Assembly: GCA_030655535.1 (NCBI GenBank)
Contig: JAURVK010000003.1
Coordinates: forward strand, 1-35,831
Direction: 5' to 3'
From: Methylobacter sp.
Lineage (GTDB): Bacteria; Pseudomonadota; Gammaproteobacteria; Methylococcales; Methylomonadaceae
DNA: 35,831 bases
Numbering within the stretch: position 1 is the first letter of the stretch; every line of letters begins with the position of its first letter. Under the pieces are notes generated by a model. The model was given only the letters and a program-made list of their open reading frames with translations, was not told the DNA's origin and did not search any database. Below are positions 16,326 to 25,178 of this stretch, one piece after another. A program made the translations under genes and the position numbers.

Positions 16326-16969
16326 TAGGAACTTTTACCTGAAAGCGCTTCGGCATTACGTTTTGCCAGATTATCAATCACGATGCTTAACGAGCCTTTT
16401 CTTTGAATTTCATCGTTAAAGGTTGAGCGGTAATTGGTCACCAGACTGACACCGTCAATCATAATGTCGTAGACTTTCCATTCGTCTTTACTCAGGAACA
16501 TTCGGTAATTGACCTCAACAGCTTGGCGACCGGGTTGCAGAACGTCTGTTTTGACGATAACTTTTGTGGCTTCATTGGGCATGTCAAGGGGCCGGAAACG
16601 CATTGACCAATCGGTGTATTCCACAAACGCCCTGGAATAGGTTCTTACCAATAGTGTCTGAAATTCGTGTTTAAATCGTGTCTGTTCTGCTGCTGTTGCT
16701 GTTTTCCAATGTTTTCCCAGCACTAACGGTGCGATTTTGTCGAAATCGGTATGCGGGTGAATAACGCCATCAACAAACTGTGTAACTTGCACAAAATTTT
16801 TGGTAAAGGATTTGTCCTTCATTTTTTGTTGTAATTGTGACGAAACATTTTGTATGACTTGCTGAGGGGGATGCAAGTCCTCGGCTCTCGCTTGAGTAGC
16901 AAACATTAAGCTGAGAAATATTGCAAAAAATACAGCTGTTATTACCTGCCGATCAGTTAGATTTCGCAT
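16325..16969 (-). CDS. MlaC/Ttg2D-like periplasmic protein
   Basis: A 214-residue exported protein with a signal peptide ending TQARA at residue 29. The mature part matches the MlaC/toluene-tolerance Ttg2 family: FTKNFVQVTQFVDGVIHPHTDFDKIAPLVLG type N-terminal half, LLVRTYSRAFVEY and VNYRMFLSKDEWKVYDIMIDGVSLV. MlaC carries phospholipids between the outer and inner membrane. Here it is not next to mlaDEF; it follows a YadGH-like exporter. It may serve a different lipid-related transport or be a stand-alone paralog. Confidence 0.85.
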   Translation of the reverse strand: MRNLTDRQVITAVFFAIFLSLMFATQARAEDLHPPQQVIQNVSSQLQQKMKDKSFTKNFVQVTQFVDGVIHPHTDFDKIAPLVLGKHWKTATAAEQTRFKHEFQTLLVRTYSRAFVEYTDWSMRFRPLDMPNEATKVIVKTDVLQPGRQAVEVNYRMFLSKDEWKVYDIMIDGVSLVTNYRSTFNDEIQRKGSLSIVIDNLAKRNAEALSGKSS

Positions 16970-17012
16970 AAATTATCCTGTTCTAAAATAGTAATTGACG
17001 TAACGCACCCTG

Positions 17013-17777
17013 CTAATTCTTAATCCCAATACCTTTATGCAAAAGGTAAAGGCTAAACAAGGTTAAGGTGACAATAAATCCGCCGGTAATGATAAAGCTC
17101 AGTTGAATATCGATATCGGTCACGCCTATCAATCCGTAACGAAAGGCATTGATCATATACAAAATGGGATTTCCCATCGAGATAGTCTGCCAAACACCGG
17201 GCAGCATATCGACCGAATAGAACACGCCGCCCAGATAGCTTAACGGGGTTAATACAAAGTTCGGAATAATCGAAATATCGTCGAAACTCTCGGCGAGTAT
17301 CGCATTGATAAAACCGGCCAAAGAAAATACGGCGGCTGTCAGTACCGCGATAGTCAGGGTAATCGCGATATTATTAATGTTAATATCGGTAAATAGCAGG
17401 GATATTAAGGCTACCACAACGCCTACCAGTAATCCGCGAATAATACCGCCGCTGACATATCCGCTCAGAATCACCCAGTTGGGTATCGGGGCAACCAATA
17501 ACTCTTCAATATTGCGCTGGAATTTGGTCGAGTAAAATGAAGACACGACATTGGCGTAGGAGTGGCTGATGACTGACATTAAAATAATACCGGGGACAAT
17601 ATAGTCCATGTAGCTGGCGCCGCTGATAGTACCGATACGGTCGCCGATCAGCTTGCCGAAAATCAGGAAATACAGTGCGGTGGTGATGGCTGGCGGCAGC
17701 AAGGTTTGCGGCCAGATTCGGATAAACCGGAATATCTCCTTGGTAACAATGGTTCTAAAAGCAATAGAATAATTCAT
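17013..17777 (-). CDS. yadH: ABC-2 type transporter permease (YadH-like)
   Basis: A 254-residue inner-membrane permease with six predicted membrane spans. It shows the ABC-2 family segment YIVPGIILMSVISHSYANVVSSFY and the C-terminal motif MGNPILYMINAFRYGLIG. Length and sequence resemble E. coli YadH. It forms the channel of an exporter with the ATPase encoded upstream, whose stop codon overlaps this start by 4 bases (ATGA). The exported substrate is unknown; nearby MlaC-like and HtpX-like genes point to envelope maintenance. Confidence 0.88.
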   Translation of the reverse strand: MNYSIAFRTIVTKEIFRFIRIWPQTLLPPAITTALYFLIFGKLIGDRIGTISGASYMDYIVPGIILMSVISHSYANVVSSFYSTKFQRNIEELLVAPIPNWVILSGYVSGGIIRGLLVGVVVALISLLFTDININNIAITLTIAVLTAAVFSLAGFINAILAESFDDISIIPNFVLTPLSYLGGVFYSVDMLPGVWQTISMGNPILYMINAFRYGLIGVTDIDIQLSFIITGGFIVTLTLFSLYLLHKGIGIKN

Positions 17778-18703
17778 CGTTTAGCACCTGTCGGATTCGA
17801 GTCGATCAAATCCATAAATAACTGTTCCAGCCGGTTGGTCTTGTTTTTTAAGCTGATGACTTCGATATTCTGTGCGGTCAATTGACTGAATAGCTTGTTA
17901 AGGCCGTGCTCTTTAGGTATGGCAACAGCAAGGGTTTTGTCTGTTACAAGTTCGATTTGACAGCCTTCAATCACCGGTGCCGCAGCAATAGGGCGAGCCA
18001 GATCCAGGACAAAATGTTCGATATGCAGTCTCGCCAGCAAGCTTGCCATATCGGAGTTTTCAATAATCCGTCCGTGATTGATGATGGCGATATTGCGGCA
18101 CAGGCTTTCCGCTTCTTCCAGATAGTGTGTGGTTAAAATGATAGTCGTGCCTTGCTGATTGACTTCTTGCATCATGTTCCACATCGAACGGCGTATTTCT
18201 ATATCAACGCCTGCGGTCGGCTCATCAAGAATCAATAACTTGGGCGCATGCACCAGGGCGCGGGCAATCATCACCCGACGTTTCATGCCGCCGGACAATC
18301 GCCTGGAAACGGTATCGCGCCTGTCCCATAAATCCATTTGTTTAAGGCAGTGTTCGGTGCGTTGCAGCGCAAGTTTGCGCGGCGTACCGTAATAACCGGC
18401 CTGGTTGAGTAAAATACTTTTGACAGTATCGAATTGATTAAAATTGACTTCCTGAGGAACCAAGCCGAGGCAGCTTTTGGCTTTTGCCTGTTCACGAATT
18501 AAATCATGCCCGAAGATACTGACTGAGCCGCTGCTGGCATTGACCAGCGAACTGATAATACCTATAGCCGTTGACTTGCCGGCACCATTAGGTCCCAGCA
18601 AGGCAAAGAAATCACCGGCCTCAACATCAAGATCGATGCCTTTTAAGGCATCAAATCCATTATTATAGGTTTTTTTAAGATTACGCAGGGATAATGCATT
18701 CAT
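17774..18703 (-). CDS. yadG: ABC transporter ATP-binding protein (YadG-like)
   Basis: A 309-residue ATPase: Walker A GPNGAGKST at 37-45, signature LSGGMKRR at 136-143, Walker B LLILDEP at 156-162, followed by AGVD and the switch histidine in TTHYLEEAE. The C-terminal third is a regulatory extension typical of the YadG/CcmA-like exporters. Length equals that of E. coli YadG (308). It is the first gene of a - strand set running yadG, yadH, mlaC-like, htpX-like. The start lacks a clear ribosome site. Confidence 0.9.
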   Translation of the reverse strand: MNALSLRNLKKTYNNGFDALKGIDLDVEAGDFFALLGPNGAGKSTAIGIISSLVNASSGSVSIFGHDLIREQAKAKSCLGLVPQEVNFNQFDTVKSILLNQAGYYGTPRKLALQRTEHCLKQMDLWDRRDTVSRRLSGGMKRRVMIARALVHAPKLLILDEPTAGVDIEIRRSMWNMMQEVNQQGTTIILTTHYLEEAESLCRNIAIINHGRIIENSDMASLLARLHIEHFVLDLARPIAAAPVIEGCQIELVTDKTLAVAIPKEHGLNKLFSQLTAQNIEVISLKNKTNRLEQLFMDLIDSNPTGAKR

Positions 18704-18782
18704 GTTGAAACTAACACTTAACGGAGGCCTTTAAATAAGTTAAATTACGCGCGGCATCCATGTATTTGGATGACTAAACCTG

Positions 18783-18788
18783 TATAAT
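18783..18788 (+). promoter_or_regulatory. Possible -10 element upstream of ppx
   Basis: TATAAT lies 45 bases before the Ppx/GppA start in the 129-base divergent gap. No good -35 hexamer is found at the usual distance, so this is only a candidate. Confidence 0.3.
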
Positions 18789-18832
18789 TTTATCAGATAT
18801 TAACAAGCCTCATAGACAAAACTGGATCACGC

Positions 18833-20332
18833 GTGCCGAACAAACCTCCTGAAATTGTTGCTGCTGTAGACTTGGGTTCTAACAGCTTTCACATGATTGT
18901 TTGCAGTTTAACTGATGGCAATTTACAAATACTCGACCGTCTTAAAGAAATGGTAAGACTTGCGTCCGGCCTGGACAAAAGGAATTATCTCGATACCAGC
19001 ACCCAGGAAAGAGCTTTAGACTGCCTGGAACGGTTTGGACAAAGAATCCGCAACTTTCCGCCGGAAAGCGTCCGCGTTGTCGGAACCAGCACTTTGCGCA
19101 TGGCTAAAAACTCACAACAGTTTTTGGATAAGGCTGAAAAAGCGCTAAATCATCCTATCCATATTATTTCAGGCATCGAAGAAGCCCGCTTAATCTATCA
19201 GGGCGTTGCGCACAGTTTGGGCAGTAACGCCAATTTGCGCATGGTCATGGACATAGGCGGCGGCAGTACCGAATACATCATAGGCTCAGGCGACACACCC
19301 AGAGTAAAAGAAAGTACGCCGATGGGTTGCGTACTGGTCAGTAATGCCTTTTTTAAGGATGGCAACTTATCCACAAATGCATTTACTCAGGCAACCTTGT
19401 TCGCCGAACAGCAGCTTGAATCGATCCAGAAACAATTTCAGCGCAAAAACTGGGATGAAGCGATCGGCGCGTCAGGCAGTTTACGAGCCATTGATAAGAT
19501 TCTTCAAGCTAAAAACTGGAGCAATAACGGCATAACCAGGGAAGGGTTGGAGCATTTGGTCGCTCATATCAGCCAGTGCAATCATGTTGATGAGCTTAAT
19601 CTGCCGGAACTCGATCCTGAACGTCTCCCGGTATTTCCAGGCGGTGTAGCCATCGTTTACGCTACCTTCAAAAGTTTAGGCATTGAGCAAATGACTGTTT
19701 CCGATGGGGCGCTTAGGGAGGGTCTCATTCAGGATTTACTAGGGCGGCTTTATGATCATGATATTCGCTCCGCAACTGTGCAGGCTTTGGCGGATCGTTA
19801 TCATATCGATAAGGAACATGCTTCCCGCATTAAACGGACGATTAGCTATATACTGAACCAATTGGGCAGTCATTTTTGCCAGCCTAACCACGAACACGTT
19901 GTGCAGTTTTTAAACTGGGCGGCAGACCTGCATGAGATTGGGCAGGATATCGCCCACAGTCAGTACCATAAACACAGCGCTTATATTATTGAGAATGGCG
20001 ACTTTGCCGGTTTTTCCAGGCAGGATCAGATTTTATTGTCAACCATTGTAAAATCGCATCGACGTAAATTTTTACGCTCTCGTTTCAATGAATTACCATC
20101 CCCCTGGAATATTGACGCACCCAATCTGACCGTTATTTTGCGACTGTCGGTATTGTTGCACCGCAATCGCCAGGAACATGTATTGCCCGATTTTAAAATA
20201 TCGCTAATAAAATCAAAAATCCGTGTGCAGTTCCCAGACAATTGGCTGGATCAGGCCGCGTTAACCCGCGCCGATTTAATCCAGGAGGCTGATTATTTAA
20301 AGTCTGCCGGTTTCAAACTGGAATTTGCTTAA
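18833..20332 (+). CDS. ppx: Ppx/GppA exopolyphosphatase family protein
   Basis: A 499-residue cytoplasmic enzyme of the ASKHA fold. The N-terminal motif is VAAVDLGSNSFHMIV, the second phosphate motif MVMDIGGGSTEYIIG is near 137-151, and GASGSLRAIDKIL is the adenosine-like motif. An HD-type C-terminal domain follows (ADLHEIGQDIAHSQYHKHSA). It hydrolyses the ends of polyphosphate chains or the gamma phosphate of pppGpp; Ppx and GppA cannot be told apart by eye, though the length suits Ppx. The start is GTG at 18833. A conserved unknown membrane protein follows 10 bases later. Confidence 0.9.
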   Translation: MPNKPPEIVAAVDLGSNSFHMIVCSLTDGNLQILDRLKEMVRLASGLDKRNYLDTSTQERALDCLERFGQRIRNFPPESVRVVGTSTLRMAKNSQQFLDKAEKALNHPIHIISGIEEARLIYQGVAHSLGSNANLRMVMDIGGGSTEYIIGSGDTPRVKESTPMGCVLVSNAFFKDGNLSTNAFTQATLFAEQQLESIQKQFQRKNWDEAIGASGSLRAIDKILQAKNWSNNGITREGLEHLVAHISQCNHVDELNLPELDPERLPVFPGGVAIVYATFKSLGIEQMTVSDGALREGLIQDLLGRLYDHDIRSATVQALADRYHIDKEHASRIKRTISYILNQLGSHFCQPNHEHVVQFLNWAADLHEIGQDIAHSQYHKHSAYIIENGDFAGFSRQDQILLSTIVKSHRRKFLRSRFNELPSPWNIDAPNLTVILRLSVLLHRNRQEHVLPDFKISLIKSKIRVQFPDNWLDQAALTRADLIQEADYLKSAGFKLEFA

Positions 20333-20342
20333 CCGTAAACTA

Positions 20343-21611
20343 ATGAGAATTTTATTTCGCATTTTGTTTTATTGCATTAGTGCATTATTGATTTTATGCG
20401 TGATGCTGGTTCTTTTCGGCGTAGGCAACAAACCCGAGCTTGAAGTAGGGTGGTCGCCCACCCGTGACGATTTGGTCAGGGCAAAAAAGATCCTGTATGA
20501 AGGATCTAAAACTAAGCCTGATGAAATCGGTATCATCGAATTAACCGAAGCCGACCTCAATCTTGCCGGTAATTATTTGTTAAACCGCTACAGTAAAAGT
20601 GCGGTTGATTTGGATTTGAAAAACGATGAGTTGAGATTCGTGGTTACCATGACCTTGCCTAAAAATAGCTTGGGACAATATTTGAATATCAGCTTTAGAT
20701 TAGGCAACGTTAAAGGCAATGATCTTCCGGTCATAACCAAATTTAAAGCGGGAAAACTATTACTGCCGGCAAAATTGGCGGCTTTTGTTATCGACACCAT
20801 TATTCAGCATTCATCGTTGAATGAATATTTTATTCTGGCAACCCGTCCCCTCAAGGCGATAACCATTGATGCGGAAAAGTTCTCCATTACCTACTATCCC
20901 AATAAGAATACATTGATACAGGCGCGAAACTTTTTGACGCATACTGGCGATAATTCTACGCTGAATATTTATCAGCAGAAACTAGCCGACATTGTTGCCA
21001 AGCATGACCCGGAATGGCGCTTATCACTGGCGGAGTTGTTGCGTCCATTGTTTGAATTGGCTTACCAACGCTCTACAATGGAAACCGCCATAGACGAAAA
21101 CAGGGCCGTTATTTCCACGATCAATGACTATGTTAATAAACATGAGGCGAAAAAACTTCTGTCTTCGATTGAAGCCAAGCCCGTGACTGGAAAACAATAT
21201 GCTGCCTTTTTGTATAAACGTATCGATCTGGCGCAACATTTTATAGGATCAGCCGCGCTGACCGCCTTGGTAAACAAGCAAGCCGCCCAAATTGCAGGAG
21301 AAGAAAAAGAATTAAGCGATGCACACAGCGGTAGCGGCTTCAGTTTTATTGACTTGGCCGCCGATAAAGCGGGGATACGCTTTGGTGAAATGGCAACATC
21401 CTCACCGGAAAATGCACGAAAAATGCAAAAAGCCATGTCCGGGATTAAAGATTACAGCGATTTTATGCCTGATCCCAGAGATCTGCCCGAGCATATGGAT
21501 GAGGTTGAATTTAAACAGCGTTTTGAATCGGTAAACAGTCCAATTTATCTGGAAATTTTAAAGCAGATTGATGTGCGTATTTCTGAAATGCCAATTTATA
21601 GTGCGGAATAA
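20343..21611 (+). CDS. Conserved membrane-anchored protein of unknown function
   Basis: A 422-residue protein with one N-terminal transmembrane segment (about 5-28); the rest is probably periplasmic. Its middle has alternating beta strands (about 80-180). The C-terminal third carries a distinctive motif, GSGFSFIDLAADKAGIRFGE, near residues 335-354, which I recall from a family of uncharacterised proteobacterial proteins. I cannot assign a function. The ATG at 20343 gives a normal signal-anchor start; a TTG at 20325 would overlap ppx. It is probably co-transcribed with ppx. The gene ends just before a cluster of REP-like palindromes. Confidence 0.8.
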   Translation: MRILFRILFYCISALLILCVMLVLFGVGNKPELEVGWSPTRDDLVRAKKILYEGSKTKPDEIGIIELTEADLNLAGNYLLNRYSKSAVDLDLKNDELRFVVTMTLPKNSLGQYLNISFRLGNVKGNDLPVITKFKAGKLLLPAKLAAFVIDTIIQHSSLNEYFILATRPLKAITIDAEKFSITYYPNKNTLIQARNFLTHTGDNSTLNIYQQKLADIVAKHDPEWRLSLAELLRPLFELAYQRSTMETAIDENRAVISTINDYVNKHEAKKLLSSIEAKPVTGKQYAAFLYKRIDLAQHFIGSAALTALVNKQAAQIAGEEKELSDAHSGSGFSFIDLAADKAGIRFGEMATSSPENARKMQKAMSGIKDYSDFMPDPRDLPEHMDEVEFKQRFESVNSPIYLEILKQIDVRISEMPIYSAE

Positions 21612-21613
21612 TT

Positions 21614-21697
21614 GTAGGGGCGACTTTAGTCGCCCAGGGCGAATATAAATTTGCCTCCACAGGCAGATTATAGGGGCGACCGAACGATCGCCCCCGA
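21614..21697. repeat. Pair of REP-like palindromes between convergent genes
   Basis: GTAGGGGCGACTTTAGTCGCCC (21614-21635) has a 7-base stem (GGCGACT/AGTCGCC). GGGGCGACCGAACGATCGCCCCC (21673-21695) has a similar stem. An imperfect GGCGAATATAAATTTGCC lies between (21638-21655). They occupy nearly all of the gap between convergent genes and may act as transcription stops. Confidence 0.8.
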
Positions 21698-21706
21698 ATT
21701 AACAGC

Positions 21707-22711
21707 TTAGTTAAAAGTAGAACCCGGTGTGCCTGGTAAAACAGGCATTTGTTGTTTAGGGAACTCGCCGGTCAAACCATTCAAAAAGACCACAATATCG
21801 GCAACTTCTTCTTTGCTTAAATCCTTGCCTAATTGCAGTTTTGCCATCAACGTTACCGCTTTATCCAGCGTTTTAACCGAACCATTGTGGAAATAAGGCG
21901 CAGTCAAAGCGATGTTACGCAAAGTCGGTACTTTCCACAAATGTTCGTCTGCCTGCTTTTTGCTGACTTCCGCTAAGCCTTTATCCTTGCTGAAATGATA
22001 TTGCGCTTCCCAATAGCCGTTGGGGATGACAGGAAATTTCTGGAATGTACCCGGACCGTTAAACGCCGGGCCGCTATGACAAGTGGTACAACCCAATTCC
22101 GCCACTTTTTCCATGCCGCGAACCTGTTGTTCCGATAAGGCTGATTTATCGCCGGAAACATAACGGTCATAAGGGCTATTAGGCGTAATCAAGGTTCTTT
22201 CATAAGCGGCAATCGCTTTAGTTACCGCATCCTTAGTAATGGTATCCGTACCGAAAGCCCGCTCAAAGGGCATCTGATAACCTTCAATCGTTTTTAAACG
22301 GGCAACGACCTCATCCCAGTTTTTCATGCCCATTTCAATCGGGTTGGTCACGGGGCCTGCCGCTTGCTCTTCCAGGCTTGCCGCTCTGCCATCCCAAAAT
22401 TGGACTATATTAAACGCAGCATTCCAGACTGTCGGCGCACTGCGTCCACCTGTCTGACCGTTAACACCCATAGAATTCGGTCTGTTATCTTCGCCGCCCA
22501 GCATGGTGTTATGGCAGGAAGAACAAGAAACCGTACCTGTAGAGGATAAACGTGGATCATGATAGAGCATTTGACCCAACACAACTTTAGCAGGCGTTGT
22601 CGCATTATCAGCCGGTTCAGGGGCTTCTTTGGGCAATACATCCCAAGCCGAAGCCACCGAAACCGAACTTGCCAACGCCAACGCTGTAACCAGCGAACGA
22701 ATTTTAAACAT
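21707..22711 (-). CDS. Di-heme cytochrome c peroxidase
   Basis: A 334-residue periplasmic protein of the bacterial cytochrome c peroxidase/MauG family. A signal peptide ends at SVASA (about residue 22). Two heme-binding motifs are present, CSSCH at 63-67 and CTTCH at 208-212, with FWDGRAASLEEQA and the KVPTLRNIALTAPYFHNG segment expected for the family. It reduces hydrogen peroxide with electrons from c-type cytochromes. The start at 22711 has GGAGG six bases upstream and begins a proper signal peptide; a longer reading frame upstream is not used. It is divergent from msrP, another periplasmic redox-defence gene. Confidence 0.93.
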   Translation of the reverse strand: MFKIRSLVTALALASSVSVASAWDVLPKEAPEPADNATTPAKVVLGQMLYHDPRLSSTGTVSCSSCHNTMLGGEDNRPNSMGVNGQTGGRSAPTVWNAAFNIVQFWDGRAASLEEQAAGPVTNPIEMGMKNWDEVVARLKTIEGYQMPFERAFGTDTITKDAVTKAIAAYERTLITPNSPYDRYVSGDKSALSEQQVRGMEKVAELGCTTCHSGPAFNGPGTFQKFPVIPNGYWEAQYHFSKDKGLAEVSKKQADEHLWKVPTLRNIALTAPYFHNGSVKTLDKAVTLMAKLQLGKDLSKEEVADIVVFLNGLTGEFPKQQMPVLPGTPGSTFN

Positions 22712-23085
22712 ACTATCCTCCAAAATATTAGTTATTATTAATGCGGAAAACCTATATAGCCCAGTAACCTTACTGCACATCCGACAGAATTGTAAGATAT
22801 GAAGCAGATAAGGTACAACCAAATTTCCCCTGCTTGAGTTATAGGTGTGAATTTATGGGTATTCTGATGAATAAATGTAATGATTCAGTCGTTAGACAAT
22901 AGCACTCGGAGTAAATAGCTGTTCAAGGCGTTCGTGACCTTCGTGATAAAAATGCTTATCAGTTACTTTAGCGAAATTGTATTGACTGAGATAGATTTTC
23001 CGGCTGTCAGGGTTAGCGATGTAAAAACGGTTTAATGTATTATTTAAGTTCCACAGCGTAAACGCACATAACAAAGGGGTTGAGC
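22712..23085. other. Divergent intergenic region, ccp-like / msrP
   Basis: This 374-base gap holds the ribosome site of the peroxidase gene (22717-22721, - strand) and that of msrP (AAAGGGG near 23073-23079). A piece near 22920-22950 (TTCGTGACCTTCGTGATAA) resembles one arm of the hairpin repeat at 33521-33590. No convincing gene or clear promoter is visible. Confidence 0.5.
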
Positions 23086-24030
23086 ATGTTAATCAAAACC
23101 AAAGTAAACATCTTAAGCAGCGAAATCACCGACCGGACGGTTTTTGAATCCCGACGGGAGTTCATTAAAGCGGCTGCTGCGTTTTCGGCGGGGCTTATGT
23201 TGCCGAGCCTGGGACAGGCGGAAACGGGGAAATATGCCGATGTTCCGGTTGGACCCTATTCCGCTAAGTTAGCGGTTACCGATCGTGAGGATGTTGCGGG
23301 TTACACCAATTACTATGAGTTCTCCACCAATAAAAAGGATTCGACTGTCTTAGCCCGGACCTTAACAACCCAGCCGTGGAGCGTGGAAGTTGTAGGCGAG
23401 GCGGAAAAACCGGGCGTTTACAATCTGGAAGATATTCTAAAAGACAATCCTGTAGAGGAGCGTATTTACCGATTCCGTTGCGTGGAAGCCTGGTCTATGG
23501 TGGTACCGTGGATAGGGTTTCCGTTGGGCGACATGTTGAAGCGCTTTAAGCCTACTTCGAAAGCCAAGTTTGTCGAATTTACCACGTTTTATAACCCTGA
23601 AATTATGGTTGGTCAGCGTTCCGGCGTTTTGGACTGGCCTTATGTGGAAGGTTTGCGTATCGATGAAGCGATGCATCCGTTAGCGATGATGGCTACCGGC
23701 ATGTATGGCGATGAGTTGCCCAAGCAGAACGGCGCGCCGTTGCGTCTGATTGTGCCGTGGAAATACGGATTCAAGAGCATCAAGGCGATCGTTAAAATAC
23801 GTTTTATGGAAAATATGCCGGAAACCGCGTGGCATAAAAACGCTCCTGCGGAGAATGGTTTTTATGCCAACGTTAACCCTGAAGTACCCCATCCCAGATG
23901 GAGTCAAAGTCGTGAGCGGGTTTTAGGCAGCAGTATTTTTACCCTGAAGCGCGATACGGAAAAGTTTAACGGCTATGGCGCGGAAGTCGTGGGGCTTTAT
24001 TCCGGCATGGATCTAAAGCGGTATTTCTGA
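23086..24030 (+). CDS. msrP: Methionine sulfoxide reductase, molybdenum subunit MsrP
   Basis: A 314-residue molybdopterin enzyme (formerly YedY). A twin-arginine signal ESRREFIKAAAAFSAG (Arg23, Arg24) exports it folded to the periplasm. The molybdenum ligand is Cys132 in YRFRCVEAWSMVVPW. It repairs oxidised methionines in periplasmic proteins with electrons from MsrQ. The ATG at 23086 has AAAGGGG upstream; a TTG two codons earlier is less likely. Its stop overlaps the msrQ start by one base. Confidence 0.95.
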   Translation: MLIKTKVNILSSEITDRTVFESRREFIKAAAAFSAGLMLPSLGQAETGKYADVPVGPYSAKLAVTDREDVAGYTNYYEFSTNKKDSTVLARTLTTQPWSVEVVGEAEKPGVYNLEDILKDNPVEERIYRFRCVEAWSMVVPWIGFPLGDMLKRFKPTSKAKFVEFTTFYNPEIMVGQRSGVLDWPYVEGLRIDEAMHPLAMMATGMYGDELPKQNGAPLRLIVPWKYGFKSIKAIVKIRFMENMPETAWHKNAPAENGFYANVNPEVPHPRWSQSRERVLGSSIFTLKRDTEKFNGYGAEVVGLYSGMDLKRYF

Positions 24031-24815
24031 TGTTAGTGGGCAAAAAAGGCTGGGCGGGCATAAAAGTAACCGTTTTTTTGCTGAGTCTGCTGCCTTTTGG
24101 CTTGCTGGTAAATGATGGCATCAACGATCAACTGGGCGCCAATCCCATAGAAACCCTGCATTTCGGCTTTGGCGATTGGGCCTTGCGATTTTTGTGCATG
24201 GGTTTGGCGCTGACACCGATTAAAATAATAACCGGACAGAGCTGGCCAATGCGTTTTAGACGCATGATAGGCCTGTTCGTTTTCTTTTATGCCAGTCTGC
24301 ATTTGCTGATTTTTATCGCGTTTGATTTGTCGCTATCCTGGGAGGCATTTAAAGACGAGGTGCCGAAAAGCCCTTATATCCTGATGGGCTTGCTGACTTA
24401 TTCGTTGCTTATTCCTCTGGCCGTAACTTCAACCAAAAACATGCAGAAAAGATTGGGGCGAAATTGGATAAAACTGCATCGTTTGGTTTATATCGCAGGG
24501 TTAACGGCTCTGATACATTATTTTTGGTTGGTAAAAGCGGATTATACCGAACCGTTGATTTATGCAGCGGTGATCAGTATTTTATTGGCAATACGGATTG
24601 TTGTTCATTGCCGAAAGACCCGTAAACTTTCGCTGCGAGACAGGAGCCGAGTAGTCATCAGTAGCGATAGGGCGTGTGTTTCCACGGAGCATAGCGTAGT
24701 GAAAATGCAGGTTTTACGACATTGCGTCGAGTCATTGCGTAACTCTGCTGCATACCCCTTGTTGTTGGGTATGCAACGAGTAAAGCAGGACGGCTGGGGT
24801 CGCCGAAAGCATTAG
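24030..24815 (+). CDS. msrQ: MsrQ heme-binding membrane subunit with unusual C-terminal tail
   Basis: A 261-residue inner-membrane b-type cytochrome of the MsrQ (YedZ) family. It has several membrane spans with heme-ligand histidines (for example ASLHLLIF, WIKLHRLVYIAG, LIHYFWLV). It passes electrons from the quinone pool or flavin reductase to MsrP. The family usually ends near residue 205, after the last helix (here ILLAIRIVVHCRKTRK). The following 55 or so residues are polar, lack any recognisable family sequence, and are encoded by DNA that includes an 8-base inverted repeat at 24750-24774. They look like read-through into repeat DNA after loss of the original stop. Confidence 0.9.
   Translation: MLVGKKGWAGIKVTVFLLSLLPFGLLVNDGINDQLGANPIETLHFGFGDWALRFLCMGLALTPIKIITGQSWPMRFRRMIGLFVFFYASLHLLIFIAFDLSLSWEAFKDEVPKSPYILMGLLTYSLLIPLAVTSTKNMQKRLGRNWIKLHRLVYIAGLTALIHYFWLVKADYTEPLIYAAVISILLAIRIVVHCRKTRKLSLRDRSRVVISSDRACVSTEHSVVKMQVLRHCVESLRNSAAYPLLLGMQRVKQDGWGRRKH
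24750..24774. repeat. Inverted repeat inside the msrQ 3' extension
   Basis: GCATACCC and GGGTATGC form a perfect 8-base stem around a 9-base loop (24758-24766). It is within the unusual tail of msrQ. Confidence 0.6.
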
Positions 24816-24905
24816 TAGTCGCGTAGTTTGATGGGCAGAGACGACAAATTCAAATTGCTCCTGCATTTGCCTGCATTCACACCCTCCATGTCAGTATTCG
24901 GTTTT

Positions 24906-25178
24906 TTATGTTACTTCAAAAGACGTTAACAATTCATCATGTTGAAGTTCAGTGATTTCAACATGATCGATTCGGGCGGTTATCGGGCCTTTGTGGCACC
25001 ATTTAATAAACTTTTCAATAGCCAAACTTTCCGCCTCGGCGATGATTTCAACCCGGCCATCAGGGAGATTTTTGGCGCTGCCTTTTATAGCAAAATGTTT
25101 GGCCTTGTTCTGGGTAAAAAGGCGGAAGTAAACTCCTTGAACTCGACCGGAAACCAGAATCTTAACTTTACGTATCAC
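24906..25178 (-). CDS. acyP: Acylphosphatase
   Basis: A 90-residue enzyme with the complete acylphosphatase signature: VSGRVQGVYFR with catalytic Arg19, and GSAKNLPDGRVEII with catalytic Asn37. It hydrolyses carboxyl-phosphate bonds in the cytoplasm. The start is GTG at 25178, overlapping the rlmL stop (GTGA), so the pair is translationally coupled. Confidence 0.95.
   Translation of the reverse strand: MIRKVKILVSGRVQGVYFRLFTQNKAKHFAIKGSAKNLPDGRVEIIAEAESLAIEKFIKWCHKGPITARIDHVEITELQHDELLTSFEVT

Noticed and set aside
22892-23074. A 60-residue - strand frame upstream of msrP
   Set aside because: No clear ribosome site or family likeness, and its end reads a repeat-like FYHEGHER segment. It could be a decayed gene, but nothing supports function.
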